Positions 23,613-36,579 are shown, numbered from the stretch's first letter. The stretch is DNA of 64,000 bases from Circinella minor (GCA_016758965.1 JAEPRB010000030.1:124001-188000); one strand, 5' to 3'. Numbers and translations are program-made. The notes: generated from the letters alone by a model not told the origin.

Positions 23613-24076
23613 ATATATAAACTATTATTATTATTACTTAATATACATTTATTGGAAGAAACAAAATATATAATTCATACTATGTGTATATTTTATATTT
23701 ATTATGTACAAAAAAAAAAGATAAAATGTAATCTGTTTCTTTTTTTTCTGAAGGAACGGAGGGGAAGGGGGGGCTTTTTTGGGAAAAGCACTATAAATTT
23801 CTGTGTGTCTTTAAATTATATGCTGTATATTAATGCATGTGTGATATGAAGAGAGTTAATGCTTTCTTTTTCATATGACATAAAAAGAAGGGAAAGAGAA
23901 ACAAGAATTTAAAATGTGTCATTACATATGTCTGGAGAAGAACAAAAAGGTTTCAAGTTGGGAGTCGGGCAATAATATAGAATGGGTCCCCCCCCCACTT
24001 TTTTTTTTACATAATTTTAATTGCGACCAAAATAAAAAACGAGTGGTATATAAAAAAAAAAGGAGCAAAAGCGCCT
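23613..24076. other. Short spacer between convergent genes
   Basis: Two 3' regions face each other here. Contains G- and C-runs (about 23760-23780 and 23988-23997) and poly-A. Nothing else seen. Confidence 0.5.
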
Positions 24077-25913
24077 TTAAAGTGTCAACTGTCCACGATG
24101 ACCTGTTGTCAGACTAAAAATACTGCGGATGCCGGCCGCACTTGCATCTTGAATTCCAAGGGATAATCGATCCGCCAAAACTTCACCCATTAAAGATAAT
24201 ATTTGTTGCATGAATTCTTGTAATCCATCTCGTAAAAGAATACATGCTGCAATCCAGTAGACAGTGTTCCGATACCGAACTGCCTTTTTCAGCATTCGTA
24301 TAATCATCACTCTCATTAGACGTTGGGCACTGAACATCATTCCAAACACAAGACCCACCGCTACATCTCTCTTTCTTTGTCGATTGGTCCGTCTTAATCG
24401 TCGTCGTGATGGTTCTGCTTCATCTTCTGATGACCATGTTGTCTCTTCTTCGCTTTGTTGTTCTTGAAGTGCTGTTAATTTTTCACTTAAAAGCCAAGAC
24501 GAAACACCGTCATTTGGATCCAAAAAGTTTTTAAATGCAGAACGAATTCGAGGCGGTTTTGTTAGAGCAGTTAAATTACCATGGCTGGATATAGGGGTCA
24601 TGCCACCAACAGGTGTGGCGTAGCAAGTACTTGCAGTTGTTGAAAGTCGACGTTGTTGTTGATATGTAAATGGATGAAGGTGGGTGAATGAAGGTGTGCG
24701 CGAAATTTGTGTGATGTCATATGAGTCATAATAAACGGTACAAGTTGAATTGCGCCTGCTGAGAACATTAGGTGATGATAAGGATGATGCTGTTTGTGCT
24801 TGTTTTCGATTGTAGATTTGGTCTTGGTTGAGATCCCATGATACCGAATTTTTGGATGCAAGAACTATGAAAATATACCCCCACAATTTTAAGTATACAT
24901 TTTTTTTATACCCTCTTCTTTTTTTCATTTATCAAATAAGTATTTTCTTTTTTTACCTGTAAGAAGTTCAGTTTCATCAATCCATTCTGCAAGTTCTTTT
25001 ACTTTAGGAAAGCAAACACGGTTTTTGGCTTCTTCTGTCAATAATAATTTCACCATTTGCCACAAACCTTGATACATCCATCCAAAATTGAGCAAACAAA
25101 CTGTTCCTGCAGATAATGGGTATCGTCTCAATAATTGAATAAATGCTTGCATCAATTTTGCATCCTAAATAAATACAAAAATCAATTTTATTTTGTATAA
25201 TTAAAATAATATGCTAATAAAATAAAAAACGGATTGGACTTACTCGAGGTAATGACCGTGCATTTTTAAAGTCAACAAGTACAAGAATGTCCGTTAATAT
25301 TGGATTGGGTACACCTTGTTTAAGACGTTCTTGTGTTGCTTCCCATGTGATTTTTCGAGCCGTTTCCAAGACAAATGTAACAAAAGGAAACAAGAATGTA
25401 ATTTTGTCCGATTGGTCGTTGAGTGTTGCTGGTAAATGGCTGAGTTGAACAAGAAGGATGGGCCGGCCATAACGATCAGGTTGATCATGAAAAAAAGCAA
25501 ATGGTTCGTCAAAAAATAGTGGATCAATATCGGATAATGTTAAATTATGCACAGATTCGCGTATTCGCCATTTTAGCGTATCTAATATGATTGATAATGT
25601 GTGTGGTAGCGAATAATTATTTTTCCGAAGAAAACGAAAGATTGTGACTAGTATAATATATTTTTATTTGTTATTAGTAAACTATTTCTTTAAATACTAC
25701 AATAAAAAGAAATGATGGAAGCAATAAGAAAAAAAAATTACCTCGATCATTCACATAATCATCCAAAGCAGCAGTTTGGTCCAAGGAAAGTTGAAACTCT
25801 TGTACAAGTAAAGGGAGTTCTCTTTTCAAACCAGCTTGAACACTATTAATATGAGACTCATGGTCTATATAAAGTGCGTTTAAGTCCTTTAATCGTTTTT
25901 GTTGAAAATCCAT
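24077..25913 (-). CDS. CRAL-TRIO (Sec14-like) domain protein with hydrophobic C-terminus
   Basis: Predicted lipid-binding or transfer protein, 523 residues, four exons: 25913-25742, 25647-25244, 25164-24957, 24864-24077, all with matching phases. Residues about 1-90 form the helical CRAL-TRIO N-terminal region (DQTAALDDYVNDR, then FRFLRKNNYSLPHT). The lipid-binding core follows: DRYGRPILLVQLSHLP, TDILVLVDFKNARSLPR, LLRRYPLSAGTVCLLNFGWM, ending KVKELAEWIDETELL. A Ser/Thr-rich linker and an acidic-then-basic stretch (SSEDEAEPSRRRLRR) lead to a C-terminal region with two hydrophobic helices (DVAVGLVFGMMFS and TVYWIAACILLRD). Fusion of CRAL-TRIO to a membrane anchor recalls motile-sperm-domain proteins of ER contact sites, but no MSP domain is visible. 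The lipid ligand is unknown. Confidence 0.87.
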
Positions 25914-28389
25914 TATATATTAATTATAGTCAAAAAATATTAAGTATATATATAGTGTATTATATGGTAATAAAAAAAAAGTATAAAGAAGAAAAGAAAA
26001 AAAAAGTGTGGAGTAAAAAAAAAAAAAGGTTCTTCTTTTTGTTTAACCAAAAAGATTTGCATGTGAAAATTTTCATTGGATTTTTTTATACCTGTTTTAG
26101 ATTTTCATATGCACGTCATCGTAATCACTAAAAAAAAGAGTTTGTAAAAAAATAAAAAAAAAGATCGTCCAAATATTGGCCCGGGTGTTCATTTTGGCAT
26201 TCTGATTGGGCGGTAATATCAAAAATTGCCAGAATTACACTATGTATTATAGTTACTACATATCAGAATAATTCGATTACTTTTTTTTTTATTGTTTTCG
26301 ACAATTATTATAAATATAAGCAATACGCAACATTAGAAGGGGGTGGGGGGATGAATAAACCAAAACTTGGAGGATAATTAAAAGTCATTTTGATTGTTCT
26401 GTAACTGCATAATACCTGAGTTTTTCGCATTTCCCATTACTTGAGTTCTGTTTATTTTTTATTTCATATTATTTTATGCATGTCACCTACAAAAGATTAA
26501 AAAACAATTTATTAGAAAAAGTCTTTTCGTAATTTGGGTTCTCAAAGACTAAAGAGGAATGCTCTTTTTTTTTTTTTTTACAACCATACCATCAATGTCT
26601 TAGGAAGTGTAGTCCCTTCTTCTGTTATTTTAGCATCAGGTACCAAATCAAGTTGACATAACAATTGTTAACATGTGGGTTTCTAATAAATAAATGTAAA
26701 AATTAATTTTGAAACAGAATCGAGTCCCCAATTGAAGTGACGAGGAGAAAGATAGTATAATGACAACAAGAGCAACAATTTATTCATATAATCGTAATCC
26801 AAGAGACAACAGATTCGAATATCGTCGTCATACTTTATGGATATTGCCAAGAATAATTTTTCATTATATGCACTGTAGTCGGGATATAAACTCTCTTAAA
26901 GAAGAAGTACATTAGACTTTTTGATCTAGAACTAAAGCCAGCAGACGTGGTCTTGTAGAATTATAGATCTAGACATGACATAGACATAGTATTAGTAGTT
27001 TGAAGCTATTATCGTCAATATGAGGAACGTTTTGTAACTCTACCGTTGAACCATGTTGAATCATTAATAGACATGGTTGGGTACATGACGGCTATTACCA
27101 GTCATGGCTCAGGCACACAACATTTATTAAATTTGAAACCCTCTTTCGATATCAAATGCTTTTACAAGTTTCTACACGAAAGCGAAATGCCTGCTTTTGT
27201 AAGTGAAGATCATGTATCACCCCCTTATTTTATTTTTATCTTGTATGATTAACTTTATTTTTTTTTATTTGATTTTAGACTATCAATCAAACTCTCGGTT
27301 GACTCTTTCCACCCCAACATCGAACGTGAAGATTCATCTAAATTTTCCAATATCCATGAAAACAAGAAGCTCAGTTATGATTATTGTAAATAGTCAGTGG
27401 TGGTTTAAAGAAATACTGCTTATTTATTTTTTCCAGTCCAACAGTCCCTTTTTATACTGCTGAACCGACTTGTACAAACCCTTGTAACCATGAGTTCAAC
27501 TTTTTTAAAGTCTACTTGTTACCAAGTCGGTAACAAATACGATCGACCATTCAACTGCAAAAAAAAAAAAAAAATTAGTATCTACCCATATTCTCTCTCT
27601 CTCAGAAAAACCACGAGACTCATTTCGTGTTGACTTATCTCTGTTAAATAGTGGATTCGTTCAAACGTGGAGTTGATAAAATTATTTTTAAAATATCGGT
27701 CGAATGCCGTGAAACAAGCCAAAAAATTTGAATTATTATCAATCGTTGACGGACTGTAAGTGTGTGTGTGTGTGTGTGTGTGTTAATTCAGCATGTACAA
27801 ATTGAGTATCAAAAGACCGTGAATAGCTTATGTGATATGATTGTGTTTAGGACATTTAATTTCATTTGCTATCTTTCACCATCATCAATGATGAGAAATT
27901 AAATGGATCCCTTTGTCTGGTTGATAATGGTCGAAAGTGCTAAAGCTGAGCACCGTGTAGACGATGTTGGTGATAAATATGTGTTATGCATATTAAATAT
28001 TAATCAGGATAACACAAGGAACAATGCCTTGGAAATAGAAGATCGAATTCACGAGTTGAAGACGCGAAATATCACGCATCGAGACAATGGAAAATCTCAT
28101 TGCTAGATAAGCATTGGTACAACAGCAAGAAGTACAATTTCGACTTGTTTTTAGTCAAAACATTGAACCAGCCATAATGGAGGGTGCTGTGTTGTATGGT
28201 CGAATCCATGTTCAGGGGGTGTTTCAGTAAAAAAATTACTATAGAGTCACTAGTTAAATAATACGTACAAAAGATATAGAGCTGATTCATAACCTCATTA
28301 AGTAATAGAGTGACATTCATAACCAAGACACTCCTCCCTTGGTTGTTGAAGGATTTCGGTGGAACGAAACATACCGATCTTCCCTCATA
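25914..28389. other. Spacer with weak coding remnants
   Basis: 25.9-26.7 kb holds the promoter side of the CRAL-TRIO gene and AT-rich DNA. 27030-27215 (+) has a broken coding-like stretch (LPLNHVESLIDMVGYMTAI, then LLNLKPSFDIKCFYKFLHES) ending near a GTAAGTG. A (GT)n run lies at about 27760-27782. 27903-28106 is another short open frame of unknown origin. Probably decayed transposon or repeat DNA. Confidence 0.4.
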
Positions 28390-28887
28390 ATCGGGTTACT
28401 AAGGTAGCAACTATGACATACGTTAAAGACCTTCAACGGTATTATGACATTCAATGGAATAAATTGTTGAAGAAGATCTACGTCTTCTTTGAAAATCAGC
28501 ATACGATATCTCGCCAACCGGTTTGAGCGTGCGGTACAATGAAGAATGGATATTGCTACACTTAGGCATAATCCTGAATACACAATACCAATACGCCTAT
28601 GGATTGAGTTTACCGAAGAACGTACCGATAGAAAACAGCGAGAAAAACACCAAGCCTTGATGGAAAGAAAAGGTATTCTTAATTGGACACCTATTGAGCA
28701 ACATGCTACACTGCTTATTAAGCCACGGCCGAATTCATCAGTGAGTGTCATCCGAATCCAATTTCCTATAACTCTGGCTGAAGCTATCACAATTCATAAA
28801 TCGCAAGGCCAAACATATAAAGCTGTGGTTATCGTCCTCCCAACAAAACAGTTCAATCGTTTTTTTTATTGTATGTTACTTGTTTGA
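28390..28887 (+). pseudogene. PIF1-like helicase C-terminal remnant
   Basis: The readable part, 28546-28870, encodes DIATLRHNPEYTIPIRLWIEF, a basic spacer, WTPIEQHATLL, then IQFPITLAEAITIHKSQGQT and YKAVVIVLP. The HKSQGQT block is the last helicase motif of SF1B PIF1-family enzymes, which in fungi are often carried by Helitron-type transposons. Walker A and all upstream motifs are absent, and the frame is open only for about 110 codons. Upstream, 28400-28530 has a related but broken frame. I infer a truncated, dead copy of a transposon-borne or dispersed PIF1-like gene. Confidence 0.72.
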
Positions 28888-29567
28888 AAGCAAGAAGAGC
28901 TGAGATTTTGAGGGGAGGGAAATAGTACGGAAATATTATAGATCATATTTTTATTTATTAAAGTGAATATATATTTATACTTTTTACTATATATTTAGGG
29001 TGCCCAGAATAGATATTGGTGAAGCAAAGAAGATGATTAGAAGCTGGGTGTATTGGATAATAATTCAGAAGAAACAGCGTCAAGCACTTTTCTTTGTGGC
29101 ATTGACAACAGTATATTCTATTGACTTTTGATAAATTGGAGTGAATATACATATATTGCTCTGATTTTCCCTTTACGCAACTTTTTTTCTCTACAGAAAT
29201 GAATATTCAAAATTGCATTGTTTTTCGGTCAAGCCGATCCTTTTTACAGCAATTAGAACAAGCAGGAAGGGGTATGTATGAAAAAATAAATCATACCTTT
29301 GGTATCTTTGCTCATTTTTTTTTCACATTAGGAACTGGAAATAGTGTGTCAGCTGCTTGACCAAGGTTCAAACATTTTTAATCAGCTGGTAGACATCAGT
29401 AGAGACGGAAGCCAATGTAAATATTTGAGAGGGGATGGGGGGAAATAGCAACGATGTGAGCAAGACAACCAAACTGTCTCAAAAAATCTTATAAACAAGT
29501 CTGTTAAAGATGGTGTTGATTGTATAGCGACTTGAAAGTAATGTGCTATTGTTGTGTTTGAAGGTAT
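28888..29567. other. Spacer without recognised gene
   Basis: AT-rich DNA between the helicase remnant and the LTR-like element. No clear coding or RNA signal. Confidence 0.5.
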
Positions 29568-30152
29568 TGTTACATCCCTTTTCTTTTTCTTTTTCTTTTT
29601 TTTATTATACCTTCCCTTTTCCTCTTGATTAATATTTTTTTTTACATAAATATCTCTTATATTTATTCTTCTTTTTATTCTTATCATATCCTTATCTTTA
29701 TCATCAGTATTATTATTATCAAAATAAATACCAGACATTTTACAAGCAGTAATAACCAAGTTTACCTCTATCTAATAAGAATTATTTTATCATGGATTCG
29801 ATTTTACCTGGAATCAGATTCATTTTTACCTGAAATTGTATACACTTTCACCTGGAACAAAATTCGAATTAAGGAGTTAGATAATTAAATAATTAGTATA
29901 AAAAGGATAGTTTCTTCCTTTCAAACAAGATAACAATTAGTTCACTCTCTTTCATTTTTATTGAAATAAACTCTTTTCCCGACTATTTGATCGGTTGAAT
30001 TTGCTGGTTATAAAAACCGCCCTTTTATTTATTTATTTTTCTTTTGTTGAGTAAGTTATTGATATAACTTTCCTTATTCCTTGAGTCTTTTACTCGGAAT
30101 CTCTTATATTTTCTTTTTATTTTATTAATTACGATCCGAATGGAACGTAACA
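29568..30152 (+). mobile_element. Probable solo LTR (585 bp) with 4-bp target duplication
   Basis: Begins TGTTAC and ends GTAACA, giving the TG...CA termini and short inverted ends of an LTR. It is flanked by GTAT on both sides (29564-29567 and 30153-30156). Inside, in the right order for an LTR promoter and polyadenylation site, lie TATAAAAAGG (about 29897) and AATAAA (about 29964). No protease, reverse transcriptase or integrase sequence lies on either side, so it would be a solo LTR left by recombination. No second copy is present in the window to confirm it. Confidence 0.65.
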
Positions 30153-30819
30153 GTATATTTAGACTCTATTTTATGTGGGTATCTATTTATACCGAACCTT
30201 GGGATAATGAAACACCATCGCCTACAAATGTCCCCACTGTGAAAAACATTTCTATTCTTTCACTAAACTCCCAAAGTGCGAGCAAAAGAGCTATGAGCTC
30301 TATTTGTGGATCCAGCGGTTTAACATCTATCAACCGAAAAGTTTATGTTCTTGCTCTGCTCCTACGTAATGTTGGATAAATAAATTATGAAAAAGATTTT
30401 GGTAAGTATACATTACATAGGGTTTATTAATATATATATATGATTTTATTTTGAGTTTATTAACGAGAATTTCAGAAAACATACCTTTGTATTCACCGTG
30501 GCCAAGAGCGAAGCCCATGTAAAATGTATGCTCGGTGTTAACGAAACCATAACGTTCCAACTGGATCTGACTTCTTTTTTTTGTAAGGTACGATTACCGC
30601 GTTTTTTGTTTAGATTTGAAGTATCATAGATTGATAGATGTTGGAACATCTTATCTTCCTAGAAGTATTGATTTATTGCAAGTTATTAACCACGTATTTA
30701 CGAGTAAATTTCCATGATTATCTTACTTGAATAAGGAGAATAGAACTCTGATTAAACTATCTTTTATAGACAATGGTTTTATAAGCAGCAATAACAATTT
30801 TTAAAAAAAACTTATAGTC
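30153..30819. repeat. Diverged part of the dispersed repeat family, copy B flank
   Basis: 30580-30800 (+) resembles 31990-32280. Both read, in broken frames, CLDLKY then a stretch ending INHV or MNHV before a GT donor, and then a TMVL block after AG. This looks like two exons of one unknown gene carried by the repeat. 30695-30800 also matches the inner flank of arm A in reverse complement. Confidence 0.55.
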
Positions 30820-31475
30820 TTTGCCACTTACAATTCGTCAGTTCGTGTTTCGAAATATTATGTATGTTGGCATCAATACTATATAAATCACGACTCATTA
30901 TTAATATACATACTGATTATATTTTTAGGACTGAAATTGGTGTTGCAAAATGGATATATATTCGTTTTTTTTTTATAGATATGTTTTCATATAATATCTT
31001 CTGTCCTTGCTATTTATTGTATGACGATTATTTTCTCTTTAATCCGGTTTCCTTTTACATTTTACATCCTTTTCTTAAAACTTACAACCTATTGTACAGT
31101 ACCACTTTATATTTGTCTTTTATTTTTCTTTCTAGTCATTTAACATTTTGTATATAATTTCTCTTTAAAACTTATTAATACTTAAACAGTAATAAATAAT
31201 TTGTATTCTTAAACAATTTATTTCGGCATGTTACACTCTTCTATAAATAAATTGATGTATGTACATACGTTCACATCAAAAGCAAGTATACCTCATATCA
31301 TATATTCAGTGAATTATTGTAATAATGACTCAATTGTACGCTTCTAAAGATGATACGTAGTAATGTATATGGAAAAAAAAATTAGAAACAGTCCAAGGAA
31401 TGAGCTAATTCAAAAAAAAGAGCAATCACATATAATCAAGCTTCATATCGTTATCAGTCCAGTCCTCTGTTTTAA
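30820..31475 (+). repeat. Inverted repeat arm B (656 bp)
   Basis: Reverse complement of 9562-10217 with equal length and no difference seen by eye. Weaker similarity runs on to about 31555 (ACTCATTAAAAAA in both copies). No terminal target duplication was identified. Confidence 0.85.
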
Positions 31476-32574
31476 ATTCAAATTGTACAGTATGTCATTT
31501 ATTTATACGCAAGTATCAAGAAAGTTGTCTTTAGTTTTTTTTTTACTCATTAAAAAAGATCGAATAGTGAGTTGATATATATACAGAATGGTATGTATAT
31601 ATATATATATATTGTATAGGTATTATTATTATACAAGAGTATATTTATAATGATGAGTTAATTTAATATATAAACACATAGGGCAAATAAGTTGGGAATT
31701 TTTGTTTCTACGTAGAGACAGAAAAAAAAAAGGGTTTTGCTCCTGAATCAGGTGGGTAAACGAGGAGATTTTAACAATTATACTTGTGATAAAGCTTAAA
31801 GTCAGCTACTTTGTATCTCGTGGAATGTAAACCTCCAAGAGAAAGGAGTAGCAACGATTTTTGTGGAGGTAGTCAACGATCACCTGCTCAAAGATTGTAT
31901 TAACAAGATGGGATCAATTGCTGTTGTGTGGCAGAAGGGCATATATAGATTTTATTTTTATGTTGTTAACTACGTATTTACATTATAAGTCTGACTTTAA
32001 TTATAGGATACCGTTGTCGTGTCGTTTGTTTAGACTTAAAATACCATGGAAAATGTAAAATATATGAATAGATGTAGGCTTCTCTTATATTCCTGCATAT
32101 AAAAGCAATATGGATACCATGCTTGGTTTATGTCAAATCATGAACCACGTACGAGTAAGTCACTACTATGATTATCTTACTGCAAATGTAGAACCTAAAT
32201 AAGGAACTCTGATTAAATTATTTTTTTGTAGACAATGGTTTTGAAAGCAGTAACAACAGTTTTAAGAGCCATCAGAAATGATGACAGCAACGGTTCTTTC
32301 CTCTTTTGATTCCCCAGTGCGAGTTGTTGATTACTATGTATGTTGAGATGAATATGATATGATTGGTATCATTAAACAAATCTTTTACACCTTATAAAAT
32401 ATACTGCTTTTCTATTTTTTAGAACTGAAACTGATGCATTGGAAAAAAGCTCCGCCACCAAATTTTTTTTTTTTTTTCTAAACTTGTCAATCTTTTTTTT
32501 TTTCTATCCCTTCACCTCCCCCTCTATCCCTTCACCTTTTCTTCTTTTTTTTTTTTCACCCTTTTATTAACACT
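31476..32574. repeat. Spacer with third diverged copy (C) of the repeat family
   Basis: 31990-32430 (+) is a diverged, non-inverted copy of the sequence found around arm B: GTTTAGACTTAAAATACCAT near 32029, ACTCTGATTAAATTATTT near 32207, then ACAATGGTTTTGAAAGCAG near 32232, which reads TMVLKAVTTVLRAIRND. The last 120 bases are a pyrimidine-rich leader (CTATCCCTTCACCT twice) for the acetyltransferase gene. Confidence 0.55.
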
Positions 32575-33388
32575 ATGGTTAGAAAGGTGGTTGATTCTCG
32601 TATTCGTACACTCATTAAGAATTGTGTACAAACAAAACACCGTTCTTTCTTTGTTGTTGTTGGTGACAAGGGTAAAGAACAGGTAATAAAAAAAAAAACC
32701 AACCAACCAACCTTTATAGATCGTAAATTACGGAATTAGGATTCTTTCCTCCCCCCCCCCTCTCTCTCTCTCTCTCACTCACTTTGATCTTCAAAGAAGA
32801 AAACTTGATGAAGTATTTAAAGATTCAATTAAACTTATTATTAATTTTTCTTTTTTCCTTTTTTTTTTTTTTTTAAGGTTGTCAACCTTCATTACTTACT
32901 TGCTCAAAGTCAAGTAACTTCTCGACCTTCTGTATTATGGTGTTATAAGAAGGACCTTGGATTTACAAGGTAAAAAAAAAACAATAATTATAAATTGACA
33001 ACAATAAAAAACAAAAAAATGTCAAAAATAATGGGAAGGGGATCTAACAAAATAAAAAAAAAATATTTATTCAATAGTCATCGCAAGAAACGTGAAGCAA
33101 AAATTAAAAGAGAAATTAAACGTGGTACTCGTGAAGCGAATACTGAAGATCCATTTGAATTATTTGTAACAGTCACCAATATTCGTTATGCATACTATAA
33201 GGAAACTCAAAAGATTCTTGGTAATACTTATGGTATGTGTATTCTTCAAGATTTTGAAGCAATTACACCCAATACACTTGCTCGTACCATTGAAACAGTT
33301 GAAGGAGGTGGTATGGTTGTTCTTTTACTCAAGAATATGAGTTCACTTAAACAATTATATACAATGGCTATGGTATGTTTTTTTTTTC

Positions 33389-33419
<31 letters not shown>

Positions 33420-36254
33420 ATAGATAAATAGGTGGGATATAAAAATTAAGAAATATTAACTTAATTCAAAAATAATATATATATATATATATATATATAG
33501 GATGTCCATTCACGTTATCGAACTGAAGCTCATAATGATATTGTTGCTCGATTCAACGAACGTTTCATTTTATCTTTGGGAACCAGTGAAAATTGTCTTG
33601 TAGTGGATGATGAATTAAATGTACTTCCTATCAGTATGGGTAAACATGTTAAACCATTACCTGTCAAGAGTGCCGATGAACAAAAAACAGAACAAGAAAT
33701 GGAATTGGATGAACTTAAAGAATCACTCGCTGATACAGAACCTGTTGGATCATTGGTCAAGGGAGCACGTACTGTGGATCAAGCAAAAGCTGTTCTTACT
33801 TTTATCGAAGCTATTTCCGAGAAATCATTGCGTAGTACAGTTACTTTGACAGCGGCGCGTGGTCGTGGTAAATCCGCTGCACTCGGTATTGCTATGGCAT
33901 CTGCTGTTGCTTATGGTTACTCTAATATTTTTGTCACTTCTCCCAGCCCTGAAAATTTAAAGACATTGTTTGAATTTGTTTTCAAAACATTTGATTCACT
34001 TGGTTATGAAGAACATCTTGATTATGATATTGTTCAATCAACAAATCCAGAATTTAACAAGGCTATTGTTCGTGTCAATATCTTTAGACAACATCGTCAA
34101 ACCATTCAATATATTCAACCTCAAGATGCTCATGTTCTTGGTCAAGCTGAATTGTTAGTGATTGATGAAGCTGCTGCTATTCCATTACCTGTTGTTCGTA
34201 AACTTTTGGGTCCTTACCTTGTTTTCATGGCATCTACCATTAATGGTTATGAAGGTACCGGTCGTTCCTTGTCACTTAAATTGATTCAACAACTTCGTGA
34301 ACAATCACGTGGTTTCATTGGTAAATCCAGTGGTGTTGCCAAGGATGCTTCAGGTGAAAATGTTTTGGTGGGTCGTGATATGGTTGCCAAGAAACAAATT
34401 AATGAAACAGAAGGTCTTGCTGGACGTACACTCAAAGAAATCAAATTGGAAGAACCTATTCGTTATGGACCCAATGATCCTGTTGAAAAATGGCTTAACG
34501 AATTATTGTGTTTGGATGCTTCGATTGTATCCAAGAACATTCAAGGTTGTCCTCATCCTTCCGAATGTGAACTTTATTATGTTAATCGCGATACTTTATT
34601 CTCTTACCATCCAGTCAGTGAAACCTTTTTACAACGTATGATGGCCCTTTATGTTGCAAGTCATTATAAGAATTCACCCAATGATTTACAATTGATGAGT
34701 GATGCTCCAGCTCATCATTTGTTTGTATTACTTCCACCTATGGCTCATGCAAGCACAAGTCTTCCTGATCCATTGGTTGTTGTTCAAGTATGTTTAGAAG
34801 GTGAAATTTCTAGACAAACTGTGATTAACTCACTTTCTCGAGGTCAACGTCCTGCGGGTGACATGATTCCATGGCTTGTTTCACAACAATTCCAAGATGA
34901 TGATTTTGCCAGTTTATCGGGTGCACGTGTTGTTCGTATTGCTACTCATCCTGATTATGCAAGCATGGGTTATGGTTCCCGTGCTCTTGAATTACTCAAA
35001 TCATACTATCAAGGTGATATGTCGAATTTGAGCGAATCGGGTGAAGATGAAGAAGAAACGATTACGCGTGTAGAAGATGATGAACTCGAAAACGCTGATC
35101 TTCAAACAGATCAAATCAAGGTTCGTGATCCTCTCAAGATGCCTCCTCTTTTGACCAATTTAAGTGACAAACGTCCTCCACGTCTTGATTATCTTGGTGT
35201 GTCTTATGGTATGACACCTTCTTTGCACAAGTTTTGGAAACGTTCTGGATTTGTTCCATTATATGTTCGTCAAACACCGAATGATTTGACAGGTGAACAT
35301 ACGTGTGTTATGGTGAATACATTAGAAGGCGGTGTTTCAAGTGCAGCCTGGTTGGATGCTTTTGCTAGTGATTTCTCTCGACGTTTCTTGAATTTATTAT
35401 CTTACCAATTCCGTGATTTCCCTGTCATCAACGCTCTCAGTGTTTTAGAAGCAGCCAAGAGTGGTCAACACCATGAAAACAAACCATTGACCAAGTCACG
35501 TTTGGATATGTATTTCACACCCTACGATTTAAAACGTTTAGAATCTTATGCCAACAATATGCTTGATTATCATGTCATTCTTGATTTGATTCCTACGGTT
35601 GCTTCCTTGTATTTCCGTAATGAAATGGCTTCTGGTATTAAATTATCGGGTGTTCAAAGTTCTATTTTGATGGGTATTGGTTTACAACGTAAATCTGTGG
35701 ATGAATTGGAAAAGGAATTATCATTAGCTGGTAATCAAGTACTTGCTATGTTTGTCAAGATTGTTCGTAAAGTCAGTCAATACTATACGGAAATTCAAAG
35801 TAATGCTATTGAAGAAGAATCACCTGAATTAAAACGTAAGAAAAAAGAAATTGAAGCTGCTGCCGCTGCTGAAGAAGATCATGAAATGATGGGTGAAGAT
35901 CGTCGTGATATTGAAGATGATGAAGCTTGGAAACCTTTAAAACAATCGATGGATGATGAATTAAAAACAGCTGGTAATGAAGTCGTCAATGGACTTAAAG
36001 CAAAACAACGTGAAATCATTGACAAGCTGGATTTGTCACAATATGCTATTGGAGGTGAAGATAAAGATTGGGAAAATGCTCAAGCTCAAGTAGAAGCTAT
36101 GAATAAAGGTAAAAGTAAAGCATCTGTTGTGAGTGTCAAGAATGCTTCTTCAAAGAAACGTAAGAATCCAACTGCAAATGAAATTATTGCAAAGGAAAAC
36201 AAACAATTTAAACCTAAAAAGGTTAAAATGTCGAAAAAGACGCAAAGATCATAA
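32575..36254 (+). CDS. RNA cytidine acetyltransferase, NAT10/Kre33 family
   Basis: Nucleolar enzyme that makes N4-acetylcytidine in 18S rRNA (and in certain tRNAs with a partner protein), using acetyl-CoA and ATP, and is needed for small-subunit assembly. Exons 32575-32682, 32878-32969, 33078-33372 and 33501-36254 give 1082 residues, near the 1056 of yeast Kre33. The N-terminus is MVRKVVDSRIRTLIKN; the helicase-like ATPase has Walker A within TAARGRGKSAALG and Walker B within LLVIDEAAAIPLP. The GNAT domain follows (ARVVRIATHPDYASMGYGSRAL split by an acidic insert from RPPRLDYLGVSYGMT). The tail has acidic stretches and a Lys-rich end (SSKKRKNP, KPKKVKMSKKTQ) typical of nucleolar proteins. A (TA)n tract precedes the last acceptor. 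Convergent with the RasGAP gene. Confidence 0.95.
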
Positions 36255-36544
36255 ATCGATTATATATCCTTTTTTTTCTCTTCCATCACCCACGCACCCC
36301 ATTTTTTTTTTTATTATGACACTTGACACATAAATCATTCTATTTATACTTTTTTATTGCATTTTCTTTTCATCAAAACTAGTTTTCTCCTTTCACACAC
36401 AAAAACATTTACACACAGACAATTTTATAACTTTTGTACAAAATAACAATAATCAAATAAATGTAATACACTGATTTTTTTTTTTTTTTGAGAATTGATT
36501 TTTTTTTTTGCCTACATAGCTTAAAAATAATTTCATATGAATGA

Positions 36545-36579
<35 letters not shown>

